Of a DNA stretch of 64,000 nucleotides, positions 51,867 through 60,409 are shown piece after piece (the first letter of the stretch is position 1; every line of letters begins with the position of its first letter). The notes below the pieces were generated by a model. That model ran no database searches. It saw only the letters and a program-made list of their open reading frames with translations, and was not told the DNA's origin. Made by a program: the position numbers and the translations under genes. Source of the DNA: Desulfobotulus pelophilus (GTDB lineage Bacteria > Desulfobacterota > Desulfobacteria > Desulfobacterales > ASO4-4); assembly GCF_026155325.1 (NCBI RefSeq), contig NZ_JAPFPW010000015.1, positions 19,386 to 83,385 on the forward strand, read 5' to 3'.

Positions 51867-52532
51867 ATGCCATCGGGCAGAGAGCCGGAAAAATTTATCC
51901 GTTGGCGTAAAGCCATGGTCACAGATCAGCTTCAGGGGCGCGGTATCCGTGATGCAGCCGTTCTTGCGGCCATGGGGGCTGTTCCTCGGCATCTTTTTGT
52001 CAGCGAAGCGCTCATGGATCAGGCCTATGGGGATTACCCCCTTCCCATTGGTTATCAACAGACCATCTCTCAGCCGCAGATTGTGGCGGAAATGACACAG
52101 GCACTGGGGCTTCTTCCCGGAGACAGGGTTCTGGAAATCGGTACGGGATCGGGGTATCAGGCAGCTGTTCTCGCAGAGATCGTCTTCCGGGTTTATACCA
52201 TTGAGCGTCTGCAGCCTTTATATATGCAGGCCAGAAAGCTGTTCGATCGTCTGAAATATCATAATATTGTGACGCGTTACTCCGATGGAAGCACGGGCTG
52301 GAAACCGGAGTCTCCCTTTGATGCGGTTCTTGTCACCGCAGGCGGCCCCTCCGTGCCGGAGGTCCTTTTGTCTCAGCTGGCTGTGGGCGGGCGACTGGTG
52401 ATGCCCGTAGGGACGGCCCAAAGCCAGGATCTTCTCCGTATTACCCGCACAGAGGAGGGGTTTGAGCAGGAAACCCTTTGTGCCTGTCGTTTTGTGAAGC
52501 TCATTGGAGAACATGGCTGGCGGGATGAGTGA
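51867..52532 (+). CDS. pcm: Protein-L-isoaspartate O-methyltransferase
   Basis: The 221-residue enzyme has AMGAVPRHLFVSE, the substrate loop PIGYQQTISQPQIVA with catalytic Ser/Thr, the SAM motif VLEIGTGSGYQAAVLAE and DAVLVTAGGPSVPEVLLSQL. It methylates isoaspartyl residues in damaged proteins in the cytoplasm. An upstream 15-bp palindrome separates it from the cyclo-ligase gene. Confidence 0.96.
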   Translation: MPSGREPEKFIRWRKAMVTDQLQGRGIRDAAVLAAMGAVPRHLFVSEALMDQAYGDYPLPIGYQQTISQPQIVAEMTQALGLLPGDRVLEIGTGSGYQAAVLAEIVFRVYTIERLQPLYMQARKLFDRLKYHNIVTRYSDGSTGWKPESPFDAVLVTAGGPSVPEVLLSQLAVGGRLVMPVGTAQSQDLLRITRTEEGFEQETLCACRFVKLIGEHGWRDE

Positions 52533-52650
52533 TGCCCTTTTTTTTCCGTCCGAAACCCTGTCAGAGGTCAGAAAAAGGCAGTCTCCTGTTTGGTGATGGT
52601 TCGGGTCTTCCTTCCCATCCGTTTCAGGAAAGCTGTAAGAAAGGATTTTT

Positions 52651-53232
52651 GTGCTGCGCCGTCTCTATAACTGGGTTTTGAGCTGGGCGGATTCGCCTTG
52701 GGGAGCCTTCGCTCTTTTTGCCATTGCCTTTGCCGAGTCCTCTTTTTTTCCTATACCTCCGGATATTCTGCTCATTGCCCTTTGCGTAGGAAGACCGGCC
52801 CACTCTTTTTTTTATGCGGGGGTCTGCGCTGCAGGGTCCGTTCTGGGCGGGCTGGCAGGCTATCTCATTGGCTGGCATTTCATGGGGAGCATCGGTATCC
52901 ATATTGTGGCATTTTATGGGGCAGAGGCGCAAATAGCCCGCCTTGGCGAGCTGTATCACAATTATGATGCCTGGGCAGTGGCCATTGCCGGTTTCTCTCC
53001 CATTCCTTACAAGGTCTTCACCATCACAGCGGGTATGTTTGCCATCAATCTGCCGGTTTTTATTCTGGCTTCCCTTGTATCCAGATCGGCCCGGTTTTTT
53101 CTTATTTCCGGTCTTGTATGGAAATTCGGGCCGGGCATACGTGCTTTTATAGATCGCTATTTTGACAGGCTGGCCATAGCGTTTGTGGTGCTGCTCGTTG
53201 GTGGGTTTGCTTTAATCAGGTTTGTCTTCTGA
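52651..53232 (+). CDS. YqaA-like (DedA/SNARE-associated) membrane protein
   Basis: The start is GTG 52651, with AAGGA upstream. The 193-residue protein has about five hydrophobic segments and the family signatures AFAESSFFPIPPDILLIAL, AGYLIGWHFMGS and FSPIPYKVFTITAGMF. DedA-related proteins are thought to be proton-coupled lipid (undecaprenyl phosphate) translocases; YqaA-type members are shorter. It follows pcm by 118 bases. Confidence 0.9.
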   Translation: MLRRLYNWVLSWADSPWGAFALFAIAFAESSFFPIPPDILLIALCVGRPAHSFFYAGVCAAGSVLGGLAGYLIGWHFMGSIGIHIVAFYGAEAQIARLGELYHNYDAWAVAIAGFSPIPYKVFTITAGMFAINLPVFILASLVSRSARFFLISGLVWKFGPGIRAFIDRYFDRLAIAFVVLLVGGFALIRFVF

Positions 53233-53256
53233 TGGCCTCCCAGATAAGAAATTTGC

Positions 53257-54177
53257 TTATTCCTGCTGAAAGAGGGGCCCTGATAGGTGGTAGGCTTCCT
53301 GGATGTAAGAAATGAAAGCGGAACAGAGAGGGGATGGCGTTCTGTCCTTGTGGCGGGTGAGGTAGAAATTACGGCGAAGGTGAAGACCCTCAATCTTACG
53401 GCAGCAGAGTCGGTTGGCTGCCAGCTCATCTTCAACGGCAACAGGAGACAGAATGGAAACACCCAGTCCGCTTTTGATCCCCTGAATTACCGCCTGTGTG
53501 TTTCCCATTTCGGCTACAATATTTAAATCTTCTATGGAAAGGCCCAGGGTTTTCAGGTGGCTGGCTATGGCCTGACGGGTGCCGGACCCTTTTTCCCGCA
53601 GAATGAAAGGCAGTTTACAGAGGTCGGTGGGTTCTATGCTCTGGGTATTTGCCATCGGGTGATTCCCGGGAAGCATGAGTCCCATGGTATCTTCGAGTAT
53701 GCATGCCTGTTCCGCCCGGCGGTCCTTTGTGATGGCACCGATGATTCCCAGTTCAAGGTGTCCGTCCAGCGTTGCGGCAAGGATGGCCTCGCTGTCGCTG
53801 ATTTCAAGGGAAAGGGTGACGTCGGGGTAGCGTTGTGCAAAACCTCCAATCAGCCGGGGCAGGATGTAGGCACCGGGTATGGTACTGCCTCCTATGACAA
53901 AACGACCCCGAATGGAACCCTGAAAGGCCGCCATGGCAGCTTCGGCCTCGTCGCGGAGCTGAAGTATACGGCGGGCATGCTGGTATAAAAGGGATCCTGC
54001 CTTGGTTGGAACGGCTTCCTTTCCGAGGCGATCAATCAGGCGGCATCCGAAATGGTTTTCCAGATCCCGGATATGGCTGCTGATGGTCGGTTGGGAAAGG
54101 TGAACGGCCTGCCCTGCTCTGGAGAAGCTTTTGCGTTCGATGACTTTGCAGAAAATGTTGAGTTGCCAGATATCCAT
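53257..54177 (-). CDS. LysR family transcriptional regulator
   Basis: The 306-residue regulator has an N-terminal winged helix (FCKVIERKSFSRAGQAVHLS and QPTISSHIRDLENHFG) and a periplasmic-binding-protein-like effector domain (GSTIPGAYILPRLIGGFAQR). The sequence around GASTIPG-like residues and the LREKGSGTRQAI segment resembles the LysR group linked to selenium metabolism and the CysB/CysL group. No selenium or sulfur-assimilation gene is adjacent, so the regulon is unknown. It lies 6 bases downstream of the coaD stop. Confidence 0.92.
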   Translation of the reverse strand: MDIWQLNIFCKVIERKSFSRAGQAVHLSQPTISSHIRDLENHFGCRLIDRLGKEAVPTKAGSLLYQHARRILQLRDEAEAAMAAFQGSIRGRFVIGGSTIPGAYILPRLIGGFAQRYPDVTLSLEISDSEAILAATLDGHLELGIIGAITKDRRAEQACILEDTMGLMLPGNHPMANTQSIEPTDLCKLPFILREKGSGTRQAIASHLKTLGLSIEDLNIVAEMGNTQAVIQGIKSGLGVSILSPVAVEDELAANRLCCRKIEGLHLRRNFYLTRHKDRTPSPLCSAFISYIQEAYHLSGPLFQQE

Positions 54178-54183
54178 GGATGT

Positions 54184-54696
54184 TTATTGTCCCCGTATGC
54201 CTTTTTGTTTCATTTTTTCCTGCAGTTTATGGAGTACGGCGGGGCTGACCATGCCGGAGATATCCGCGCCGAAGCTTGCGGCTTCTTTGATGACCGAAGA
54301 GCTGGTGAAAATCCAGCGGAGGCCTGTAATCAGAAAAACAGTCTGGACATCGCGGTTCAGGCGGCGATTCATCATGGCCATCTGGAACTCACTTTCAAAG
54401 TCACCCATGGCCCGCATGCCACGAACGATGGCTTTGGCTCCTTTTTTCTCCGCGTAATCCACAAGAAGGCCGTCAAAACTGTCCACCTCAATGCGATCCG
54501 CATGTTCCGCAAGGCTTTCCCTGATGAGATCCTTCCGCTCTTCAACGGTGAAAAATCCGGTTTTATTGGGGTTGTGGAGAATGGCCACAATCACTTTGTC
54601 GAATATGCCAAGGGCCCGTTCGATAATGTCGATATGGCCATTGGTCAGGGGGTCAAAGGAGCCCGGATAGATGGCGATGTTTCGGAAGGTTTCCAT
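54184..54696 (-). CDS. coaD: Phosphopantetheine adenylyltransferase
   Basis: The 170-residue protein starts IAIYPGSFDPLTNGHIDII with the nucleotidyltransferase HxGH-type motif, has VRGMRAMGDFESEFQMAMMN and ends in the usual TSSSVIKEAASFGADISGMV. It makes dephospho-CoA from 4'-phosphopantetheine and ATP in the coenzyme A pathway. panC, another gene of that pathway, lies 7 kb away. rsmD is directly upstream, as in many bacteria. Confidence 0.96.
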   Translation of the reverse strand: METFRNIAIYPGSFDPLTNGHIDIIERALGIFDKVIVAILHNPNKTGFFTVEERKDLIRESLAEHADRIEVDSFDGLLVDYAEKKGAKAIVRGMRAMGDFESEFQMAMMNRRLNRDVQTVFLITGLRWIFTSSSVIKEAASFGADISGMVSPAVLHKLQEKMKQKGIRGQ

Positions 54697-54853
54697 ATCT
54701 CTGTGTTTTCCCTGCTAAGAATGCAACCGGTGGTTTGCGGGTGAGTTACTCCGCTGTATGCTGCTATCCAAGTCTCTGCCAGTTTCTGCGACAAGTGTGC
54801 TTATTAGGACATGCTATTGAAAAAATCAATGCCCGGTTATGGTTTTTCTTTTG

Positions 54854-55417
54854 TCATACGTGGCTTTGGGTGAAGGATAGGCGCGTCAGCCGTGTTTTCC
54901 CGTACACTCGGCTGTCTTCGCTGACAAATCCCGTATCCGGTGCTGGCAGAGGGTCATCTCCGGTGTGTTCACAGATGATGCAGGTGGTATGGGTGAGCAC
55001 CCCCGTTTTTGTCAGATGCAGCAGAGCTGTTGCCGTCAGTCCTTTGCCGTAGGGTGGATCCATGAATATGAGATCAAAGGTTGCCTCGCTGTTCAGGCAT
55101 CTGAGATCCTTACGGATGTTCCATTTTATGATGCGGCTTTGGCTGGCTATCCCCAGGCATTGCACATTCTGATGCAGAATGTGCAATGCCTGGGGGTGAT
55201 TGTCCACGAATACGGCATGATCCGCTCCGCGGCTGAGAGCTTCCATGCCCAGGGCTCCTGTTCCTGCAAATAGATCCAGTACCCGTGCGCCTTCAACGCG
55301 GTCCCGGCCCAGTATGGAAAAAAGACTTTCCCTGAGGCGGTCGCTGGTAGGGCGGGTATCCATTCCCGCAGGGGCTTTGATGGAGCGTCTCTTCAGGCTT
55401 CCTGCAATGATGCGCAT
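54854..55417 (-). CDS. rsmD: 16S rRNA (guanine(966)-N(2))-methyltransferase
   Basis: The 187-residue protein has MRIIAGSLKRRSIKAP, RPTSDRLRESLFSIL, the SAM motif VLDLFAGTGALGMEALSRG and catalytic LIFMDPPYGKG, all typical of RsmD. It methylates G966 of 16S rRNA. Its coding region contains a perfect 21-bp inverted repeat with a 3-base loop (55151-55195), covering 15 codons without breaking the frame. It starts 2 bases after the upstream regulator stop. coaD lies 157 bases downstream. Confidence 0.95.
   Translation of the reverse strand: MRIIAGSLKRRSIKAPAGMDTRPTSDRLRESLFSILGRDRVEGARVLDLFAGTGALGMEALSRGADHAVFVDNHPQALHILHQNVQCLGIASQSRIIKWNIRKDLRCLNSEATFDLIFMDPPYGKGLTATALLHLTKTGVLTHTTCIICEHTGDDPLPAPDTGFVSEDSRVYGKTRLTRLSFTQSHV
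55151..55195 (-). repeat. Perfect 21-bp inverted repeat inside rsmD
   Basis: Arms 55151-55171 and 55175-55195 are exact complements, core CAGGCATTGCACATTCTG, with a 3-base loop. On the rsmD mRNA this would be a very stable hairpin of 45 bases, equal to 15 codons. No T-tract follows. Confidence 0.9.
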
Positions 55418-55419
55418 CT

Positions 55420-56748
55420 CTATGTATCCATCAGTTTCTGAAAGGTTTCCTGTGTGAGGCCAGATGCTGCTGCTGCCTCGGGAATGCTGTGATTGCAGAT
55501 GGCCAGCTGTTTCCGCAGATACAGGGCCGAAAACAGTTTCATTGCGGTTTCATAATCACGGGCAGCCATGGGGTCGGGCCTCGAAGGAGTGGTAACTCCC
55601 TGATTCTTTAGGGTCTGTTCGCTGATGGTTTCGTCCGTAAGGGAGATGGCCAGCCGTTCCATGAGATTTTTTAGTTCCCGCACATTTCCGGGCCAGTCAT
55701 GGTTGCGGAGAAGGGTGATGGCACCGGGGGTGAGTTGTTTTTCTTTTATTTTGCCACGGGTGGCGGATTCCTGGAGAAAAAGTGTGGCAAGGGCATGAAT
55801 ATCTTCTTTGCGTTCCCGCAGGGGAGGCACGGATATGGGCAGAACCGCCAGGCGGTAATACAGGTCTTCCCGGAAAGTACCCTGCCGGATTTCCTGCTCC
55901 AGATTCCGGTTGGTGGCGGCAATAATACGGACATCTACCCGGATTTCCCGGCTGCCACCCAGCCGATGGAAACGACCATCCTCCAGGAATCGCAGAAGAT
56001 GGCCCTGGGCAATCATGGGAAGATCTGCCACCTGATCCAGAAAGAGGCTTCCCCTGTGAGCCATTTCAATACTTCCTTTATGGCGGGCGGAACCGGACGC
56101 AATGTTTTTTTCCAGCCCGAAAAGCTCTTCTTCCATGCGGTCGGGAGAAAAGGAGGCACAGTTCACGCAGATGAGGGCTTCTTCAGAGCGGCTACTCAGC
56201 TGATGCAGGCTGCGGGCAACCAGTTCTTTACCCGTTCCATTTTCGCCGAGAATAAGGGCCGGAGCATGGCTGGAAGCTGCCTGAAAAACCTGCAGACGGA
56301 GCTGTTGAACGGGCGGAGAGTTGCCTGTGATGGCATGACGGTCCAGATTCTTTTTTTTGAGATAGCGGTTTTCTTCTTCCAGCTTCTGAAAGTGCAGGGC
56401 ATTGTTAATGGTAATGAGCACTTTGTCTATGGACAGGGGCTTTTCAATAAAATCAAAGGCTCCGTTTTTGGTGGCTGTAACGGCGGTATCGATGGTTCCA
56501 TGACCTGTTATCATGATGACAGGAATGTTGGGGTCCAGTTTTCTGATTTCCTTCAGGGTGTCAATACCATCCATGCCCGGCATCCAGATATCCAGCAGTA
56601 CAAGATCCGGAGCTTCCGATTCAATCCGTTTCAGAGCTTCAAATCCGTTGGGAGCCGTTTTGATATCAAAACCCTCATCCTGAAGAAGTCCACCGAGGGA
56701 TTGCAAAATGCCGGGTTCATCATCCACCAGAAGCAGCGTGGGAAACAT
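55420..56748 (-). CDS. NtrX-like response regulator lacking GAFTGA and Walker B glutamate
   Basis: The 442-residue protein has a receiver domain with Asp53 (LLDIWMPGMDG) and a normal Walker A GENGTGKE (168-175). The GAFTGA loop is replaced by NIASGS (215-220) and Walker B reads LFLDQV, with Gln239 where Glu is expected. Arg fingers in FREDLYYRL and sensor II WPGNVRELKNL remain, and a Fis-type helix-turn-helix ends the protein. Without GAFTGA it should not activate sigma-54 polymerase in the usual way; it may act on sigma-70 promoters or as a DNA-binding switch. It lies 39 bases after its NtrY-like kinase. Confidence 0.9.
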   Translation of the reverse strand: MFPTLLLVDDEPGILQSLGGLLQDEGFDIKTAPNGFEALKRIESEAPDLVLLDIWMPGMDGIDTLKEIRKLDPNIPVIMITGHGTIDTAVTATKNGAFDFIEKPLSIDKVLITINNALHFQKLEEENRYLKKKNLDRHAITGNSPPVQQLRLQVFQAASSHAPALILGENGTGKELVARSLHQLSSRSEEALICVNCASFSPDRMEEELFGLEKNIASGSARHKGSIEMAHRGSLFLDQVADLPMIAQGHLLRFLEDGRFHRLGGSREIRVDVRIIAATNRNLEQEIRQGTFREDLYYRLAVLPISVPPLRERKEDIHALATLFLQESATRGKIKEKQLTPGAITLLRNHDWPGNVRELKNLMERLAISLTDETISEQTLKNQGVTTPSRPDPMAARDYETAMKLFSALYLRKQLAICNHSIPEAAAASGLTQETFQKLMDT

Positions 56749-56787
56749 GGTTTTCTCCTTAGCGTGTTGTCTGTGTACCTGCCATTC

Positions 56788-59007
56788 TCAGGAAAGGAAT
56801 GGTTTCAGGGGGTAGTCAATGCGAAAACAGGCCCCTGAAGGATCATTGTCCAGAACCTCAATTCTGGCGTTGTGCTCGTTCACAATGGAGTTGACAATGG
56901 CAAGCCCCAGGCCCGTGCCACTGCTTTTGGTCGAATAATAGGGTTCAAACAGCCGGGTTTTTTCTTCCGGTGGTATACCCGGTCCATTGTCCCGGATTTC
57001 AAGACGTAAGACATCACTCTCTTTGGGGCGAAAAAGGGAGATCCGGATTTCTCCTTTACCCTGGATGGCCCCCGTTGCATTGCTGAGAAGATTCAGTATG
57101 AGCTGTCGGTTCTGCTGGGGGTCCAGAGCAATGGCAGGCAGATCCTTCTCTATATGGAGAAAAAAATCAACCTCCGGATGGCCCTGACGGAAAGCGGCTA
57201 CGCTGTCTGCCACAAGGGGGGCGAGGAGGCTGTGCCGGAGCCGGGCGGCGGGGAAACGGGCATATTCCGCAAATTCATTGACAAGATTACGGATTATCTC
57301 CACGTGATCTTCTATAATGCGGGTACATTCATCAAAAACGGGATCCTCCAGCATGGACCGGTATTTCCTCCGGAGCCGCTGGGCAGAAAGGGAAAGGGGG
57401 GTCAGGGGGTTTTTGACTTCGTGGGCAATACGGCGGGCAACTTCCCTCCATGCTGCCATGCGCTGGGCTTTTTCCAGCTCTGTGACGTCATCAAAAACCA
57501 TAACGGTTCCTATGCGTTTTCCCGTATCATCCATGAGGGCTGAAAAGTGTATCTGAAAGTTTCTCAGCTGCCCATCAACGGTGAGGGTTATGGATGCCTT
57601 AAGGTCTCCCTGGCTGGCCTGAACCTTTTTTTCGTAGATCTCGGCTAATTTGCGGTAGCTTTTAGGAATGGCTTTTTTATAGGGCCGTTTCAGCAGATTC
57701 CGGGCTGTAAGGCCGAGCATGGTTTCCGCTGAGGGATTCATGGTGGTGACAATGCCTGAAGAGTTGAAGGAAATAACACCGGCGGAAACGTTTTTCAGGA
57801 TTGTCTCCATGTAGCGTCTTCGCTCTTCAATCTCATTATTCTGCTGGCGCAGCATGCGTGCGGACAGGGCCAGCTGCTCCTGCCCCATGTGCAAGTCCCG
57901 TGTCATACGATTGAAGGCATCGACCAGAGTACCGATTTCATCGTCACCGGCCATAGCAATCTGAAACTGCAGATCTCCCTCGCCGATACGGCGTGTGGCT
58001 TCGGCCAGTTCCATAAGGGGGGTGGTGATGGTGCGTGCCAGATAAAAGGCAAACCAGATGGCGCAGAAGAGAACCAGCAGGGCAACAATGGTCAGTGCCA
58101 GATAGTAAATCTGCTGCACGGGTTGCCTGAGAAGCTTGACCTGCTGATACTCGCTGCTCCCTTGGGAAATGGCCGCGAGGTTGCGGATCAGCGTTGCCGG
58201 TATGCGTTTACCCATAACCACATATCCCTGAATGGCTTCTTTGTCTGCCTGAAAGGGTATGGTGGCGATGGTGCGGATCAGTTCACCGGAAAGAAAGGTT
58301 TCTGTCACATCGCGGGTCTGTCCATCTGAAAGGGGGCGACGGATTTCCTCAGGGGTGAGGGGGGGGAATGCGGTGTTGATATCCGGTCCGGTCCGGGAGA
58401 AGAGAAGATGGCCACGGGCATCATAAATATCCATGGAGTCCATGGGGAGCTCCTGCAGGCGCCGGTTGCCGTAGGCTTCCAGTAGTTGGCGTGCGCCAGG
58501 ATCCATGAGTTGGCGTGTATGGATATCCTCTGCCGTTTGTTTGATAAAAAATCTGTTGGTTTCCGTTGTCTGGGCATACAGATGCCGACCCACGGCCACG
58601 GAGTTTTCCAGGGCCTGTTCCACGGGTATGTTGAACCAGAAAGCAATGCTTGTGGATATGAAATTCATGGAAAAAATGAACAGAACACTGGTGGGCAGCA
58701 GCGTGAGCGTGACAAAGGCTACCAGAAGCCGGGTGCGGAGTCTGGCTCCGGGAACCTTCTGTTTTCTGTCGTAGTAGAGTTTGACCAGATTGCGGAAAAC
58801 AAGAAATATGAGCAGAAGAAAAAGCAGGAGATTGATATTGATAATGGCAAACATGAGAAGGGTATGGGAAAGGGGGAAGTCGGCTCCGAAATTCAGAATG
58901 CGGGTTTCCGCAAAGGTGAGCAGAGCGACCAGCGGCAGGAGGCAGATAATAATGATAAGTTCCCGTTTCCGCCGTTTATGTTCATTCTGGGGTGGAGGCT
59001 GGGACAT
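56788..59007 (-). CDS. NtrY-like sensor histidine kinase
   Basis: The 739-residue kinase has three or four N-terminal helices (about 15-105), a periplasmic domain, another helix near 305-330 (LALTIVALLVLFCAIWFAF), a HAMP domain, a PAS domain (ETILKNVSAGVISFNSSGIV), HisKA with RRIAHEVKNPLTPLSLSAQRL (His about 529) and an ATPase domain with NLLSNATGAI, DNGPGIP and GTGLGLAIV. This is the NtrY layout. Asn in the N box is intact, so it should autophosphorylate and signal to the degenerate regulator downstream. Confidence 0.93.
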   Translation of the reverse strand: MSQPPPQNEHKRRKRELIIIICLLPLVALLTFAETRILNFGADFPLSHTLLMFAIININLLLFLLLIFLVFRNLVKLYYDRKQKVPGARLRTRLLVAFVTLTLLPTSVLFIFSMNFISTSIAFWFNIPVEQALENSVAVGRHLYAQTTETNRFFIKQTAEDIHTRQLMDPGARQLLEAYGNRRLQELPMDSMDIYDARGHLLFSRTGPDINTAFPPLTPEEIRRPLSDGQTRDVTETFLSGELIRTIATIPFQADKEAIQGYVVMGKRIPATLIRNLAAISQGSSEYQQVKLLRQPVQQIYYLALTIVALLVLFCAIWFAFYLARTITTPLMELAEATRRIGEGDLQFQIAMAGDDEIGTLVDAFNRMTRDLHMGQEQLALSARMLRQQNNEIEERRRYMETILKNVSAGVISFNSSGIVTTMNPSAETMLGLTARNLLKRPYKKAIPKSYRKLAEIYEKKVQASQGDLKASITLTVDGQLRNFQIHFSALMDDTGKRIGTVMVFDDVTELEKAQRMAAWREVARRIAHEVKNPLTPLSLSAQRLRRKYRSMLEDPVFDECTRIIEDHVEIIRNLVNEFAEYARFPAARLRHSLLAPLVADSVAAFRQGHPEVDFFLHIEKDLPAIALDPQQNRQLILNLLSNATGAIQGKGEIRISLFRPKESDVLRLEIRDNGPGIPPEEKTRLFEPYYSTKSSGTGLGLAIVNSIVNEHNARIEVLDNDPSGACFRIDYPLKPFLS

Positions 59008-59024
59008 GGCTTCTCCCGTTTTTT

Positions 59025-59588
59025 TCAGAAAATAAAGTCGATGCTGTACCAGTCTGTTTCAAAATCCCAGAAGGACAGGAAGAACAGGATGTGATGCAGA
59101 TACAGGGGCAGGGTGAACTCACTGAGCTTGGCTTTGGCCCGGAGTCTGTAGGTTCGGGTTCTCTCCAGCTCATCATTCTGGGCAATGACAAGGTTGGAGA
59201 TACTGCTCATTTTCCGTTTGGCTTCTTCAAAATCCTGGGTTGTGTGGGGAGAAAAACCTTCCCATGAGCGGGTTACGGTATAGGTTTCCCGGATGGTATT
59301 GTAACGGATGGTATGGGTGATCTTGATGCTGGCAATTTCCAGGGATCTCCTGAAACGCCGGGGGCTTTCCAGCACAAAATAATATGAAAAGGTTACAGGC
59401 ACACCGCTCTGGATGGCAGCCTCTATTTTGGGTGCGAAAGCACCCTCGGCCCGGAGGTAAATCTCCAGAGAATTGTTCGTGTTGGCAAGGATGAGGTTCG
59501 TGATGGCGGCTTCCTGTGCGCGGGCGCTACCAGCAGGTACAAGGCAGCAGAGCAGTGCAAGGATAAAAACCTTGTTTGTTGCGTTCAT
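59025..59588 (-). CDS. DUF4390 periplasmic protein
   Basis: The start is set at ATG 59588, which gives a clean Sec signal peptide (NATNKVFILALLCCLVPAGS) and a mature protein of about 160 residues; an earlier in-frame ATG at 59627 would add 13 residues. The rest is mainly predicted beta strands (SLEIYLRAEGAF, VTFSYYFVLESPRRFRR) and matches the DUF4390 family often found beside NtrY genes. Its function is unknown. Placement 17 bases before the kinase start suggests it works with the kinase, perhaps sensing an envelope signal. Confidence 0.82.
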   Translation of the reverse strand: MNATNKVFILALLCCLVPAGSARAQEAAITNLILANTNNSLEIYLRAEGAFAPKIEAAIQSGVPVTFSYYFVLESPRRFRRSLEIASIKITHTIRYNTIRETYTVTRSWEGFSPHTTQDFEEAKRKMSSISNLVIAQNDELERTRTYRLRAKAKLSEFTLPLYLHHILFFLSFWDFETDWYSIDFIF

Positions 59589-59659
59589 CAGCAATGTGGG
59601 GAGAAAGGACATATGTACCGTTGCCATGAAGGTTTTCGGGTGGCTGGTTCGAAAAGGGT

Positions 59660-60409
59660 TCAGTCCTGATGCCGTGGCGCAACAAGGGAGCGGAGCCAGC
59701 CGAAAACCGTATTGCCCCGCAGGAGGTCTCTGTCAAGAAGGTCAAACTGTCGGCCGATTTCCCGTGGATCCGAAAGCCAGTCTCCCCGTGTGACAATTTT
59801 CCGGTCAGGATCCAGCTGCCGGACAACCCTGGCAGGATTTCCCGCGGCAATACAGTTTTCAGGAATGTCTTTTGTGACAACACTGCCTGCGCCGATGATA
59901 CTGTTATCGCCGATATGAACACCTTTGCAGATAATGGCACTGTCTCCAAGCCATACATTTTCTCCAATGACAACCGGTTTTGTGATGCCTATGGGCATGG
60001 AGCGGTCATAGAGATCATGCCAGTCCGCATCGGTGATATAGACACCGTTGGCCATCATGGTATTGGCACCGATGATAATTTTTTCTGCGGCACTGATACG
60101 TGTACCCGGACAGATCAGGCAGTAGTCCCCGATTTCAATTCCGTGGATGTCTTTTTTATCACTCCATACGCAAAGACGAACTCTGGAATCGGAGCTGGCA
60201 ATGATGGTGGTGAAGCTGCCAACACGAACGGGGCCGCCAAAAACCTCCACATGCCAGGGTTTGATGGCGTGGATACCGTGACCCAGAGATTCGAATTCCG
60301 GTTTCAGAAATTTTTTTAAGTAGAATTTCTGAAACCGGTTGTAGGCCTTTTTGATAAAATAAGGACGATGGTCTTTGCGCACAACACATACCTCGTTTTT
60401 AAAAAGCAT
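59660..60409 (-). CDS. Left-handed beta-helix acyltransferase (maltose/NodL acetyltransferase-like)
   Basis: The start is ATG 60409, overlapping the end of the upstream gene by 11 bases; an earlier in-frame codon would run inside that gene. The 249-residue protein has a basic N-terminal helix and then hexapeptide repeats (VVIGENVWLGDSAIICKGVH, IGDNSIIGAGSVVTKDIPEN), with the His of TDADWHDLYDR likely catalytic and the closing AGNPARVVRQL. Such enzymes O-acetylate sugars or other acceptors using acetyl-CoA. The overlap links it to the alpha/alpha-barrel protein, so both may act on one surface glycan or lipid. Confidence 0.85.
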   Translation of the reverse strand: MLFKNEVCVVRKDHRPYFIKKAYNRFQKFYLKKFLKPEFESLGHGIHAIKPWHVEVFGGPVRVGSFTTIIASSDSRVRLCVWSDKKDIHGIEIGDYCLICPGTRISAAEKIIIGANTMMANGVYITDADWHDLYDRSMPIGITKPVVIGENVWLGDSAIICKGVHIGDNSIIGAGSVVTKDIPENCIAAGNPARVVRQLDPDRKIVTRGDWLSDPREIGRQFDLLDRDLLRGNTVFGWLRSLVAPRHQD

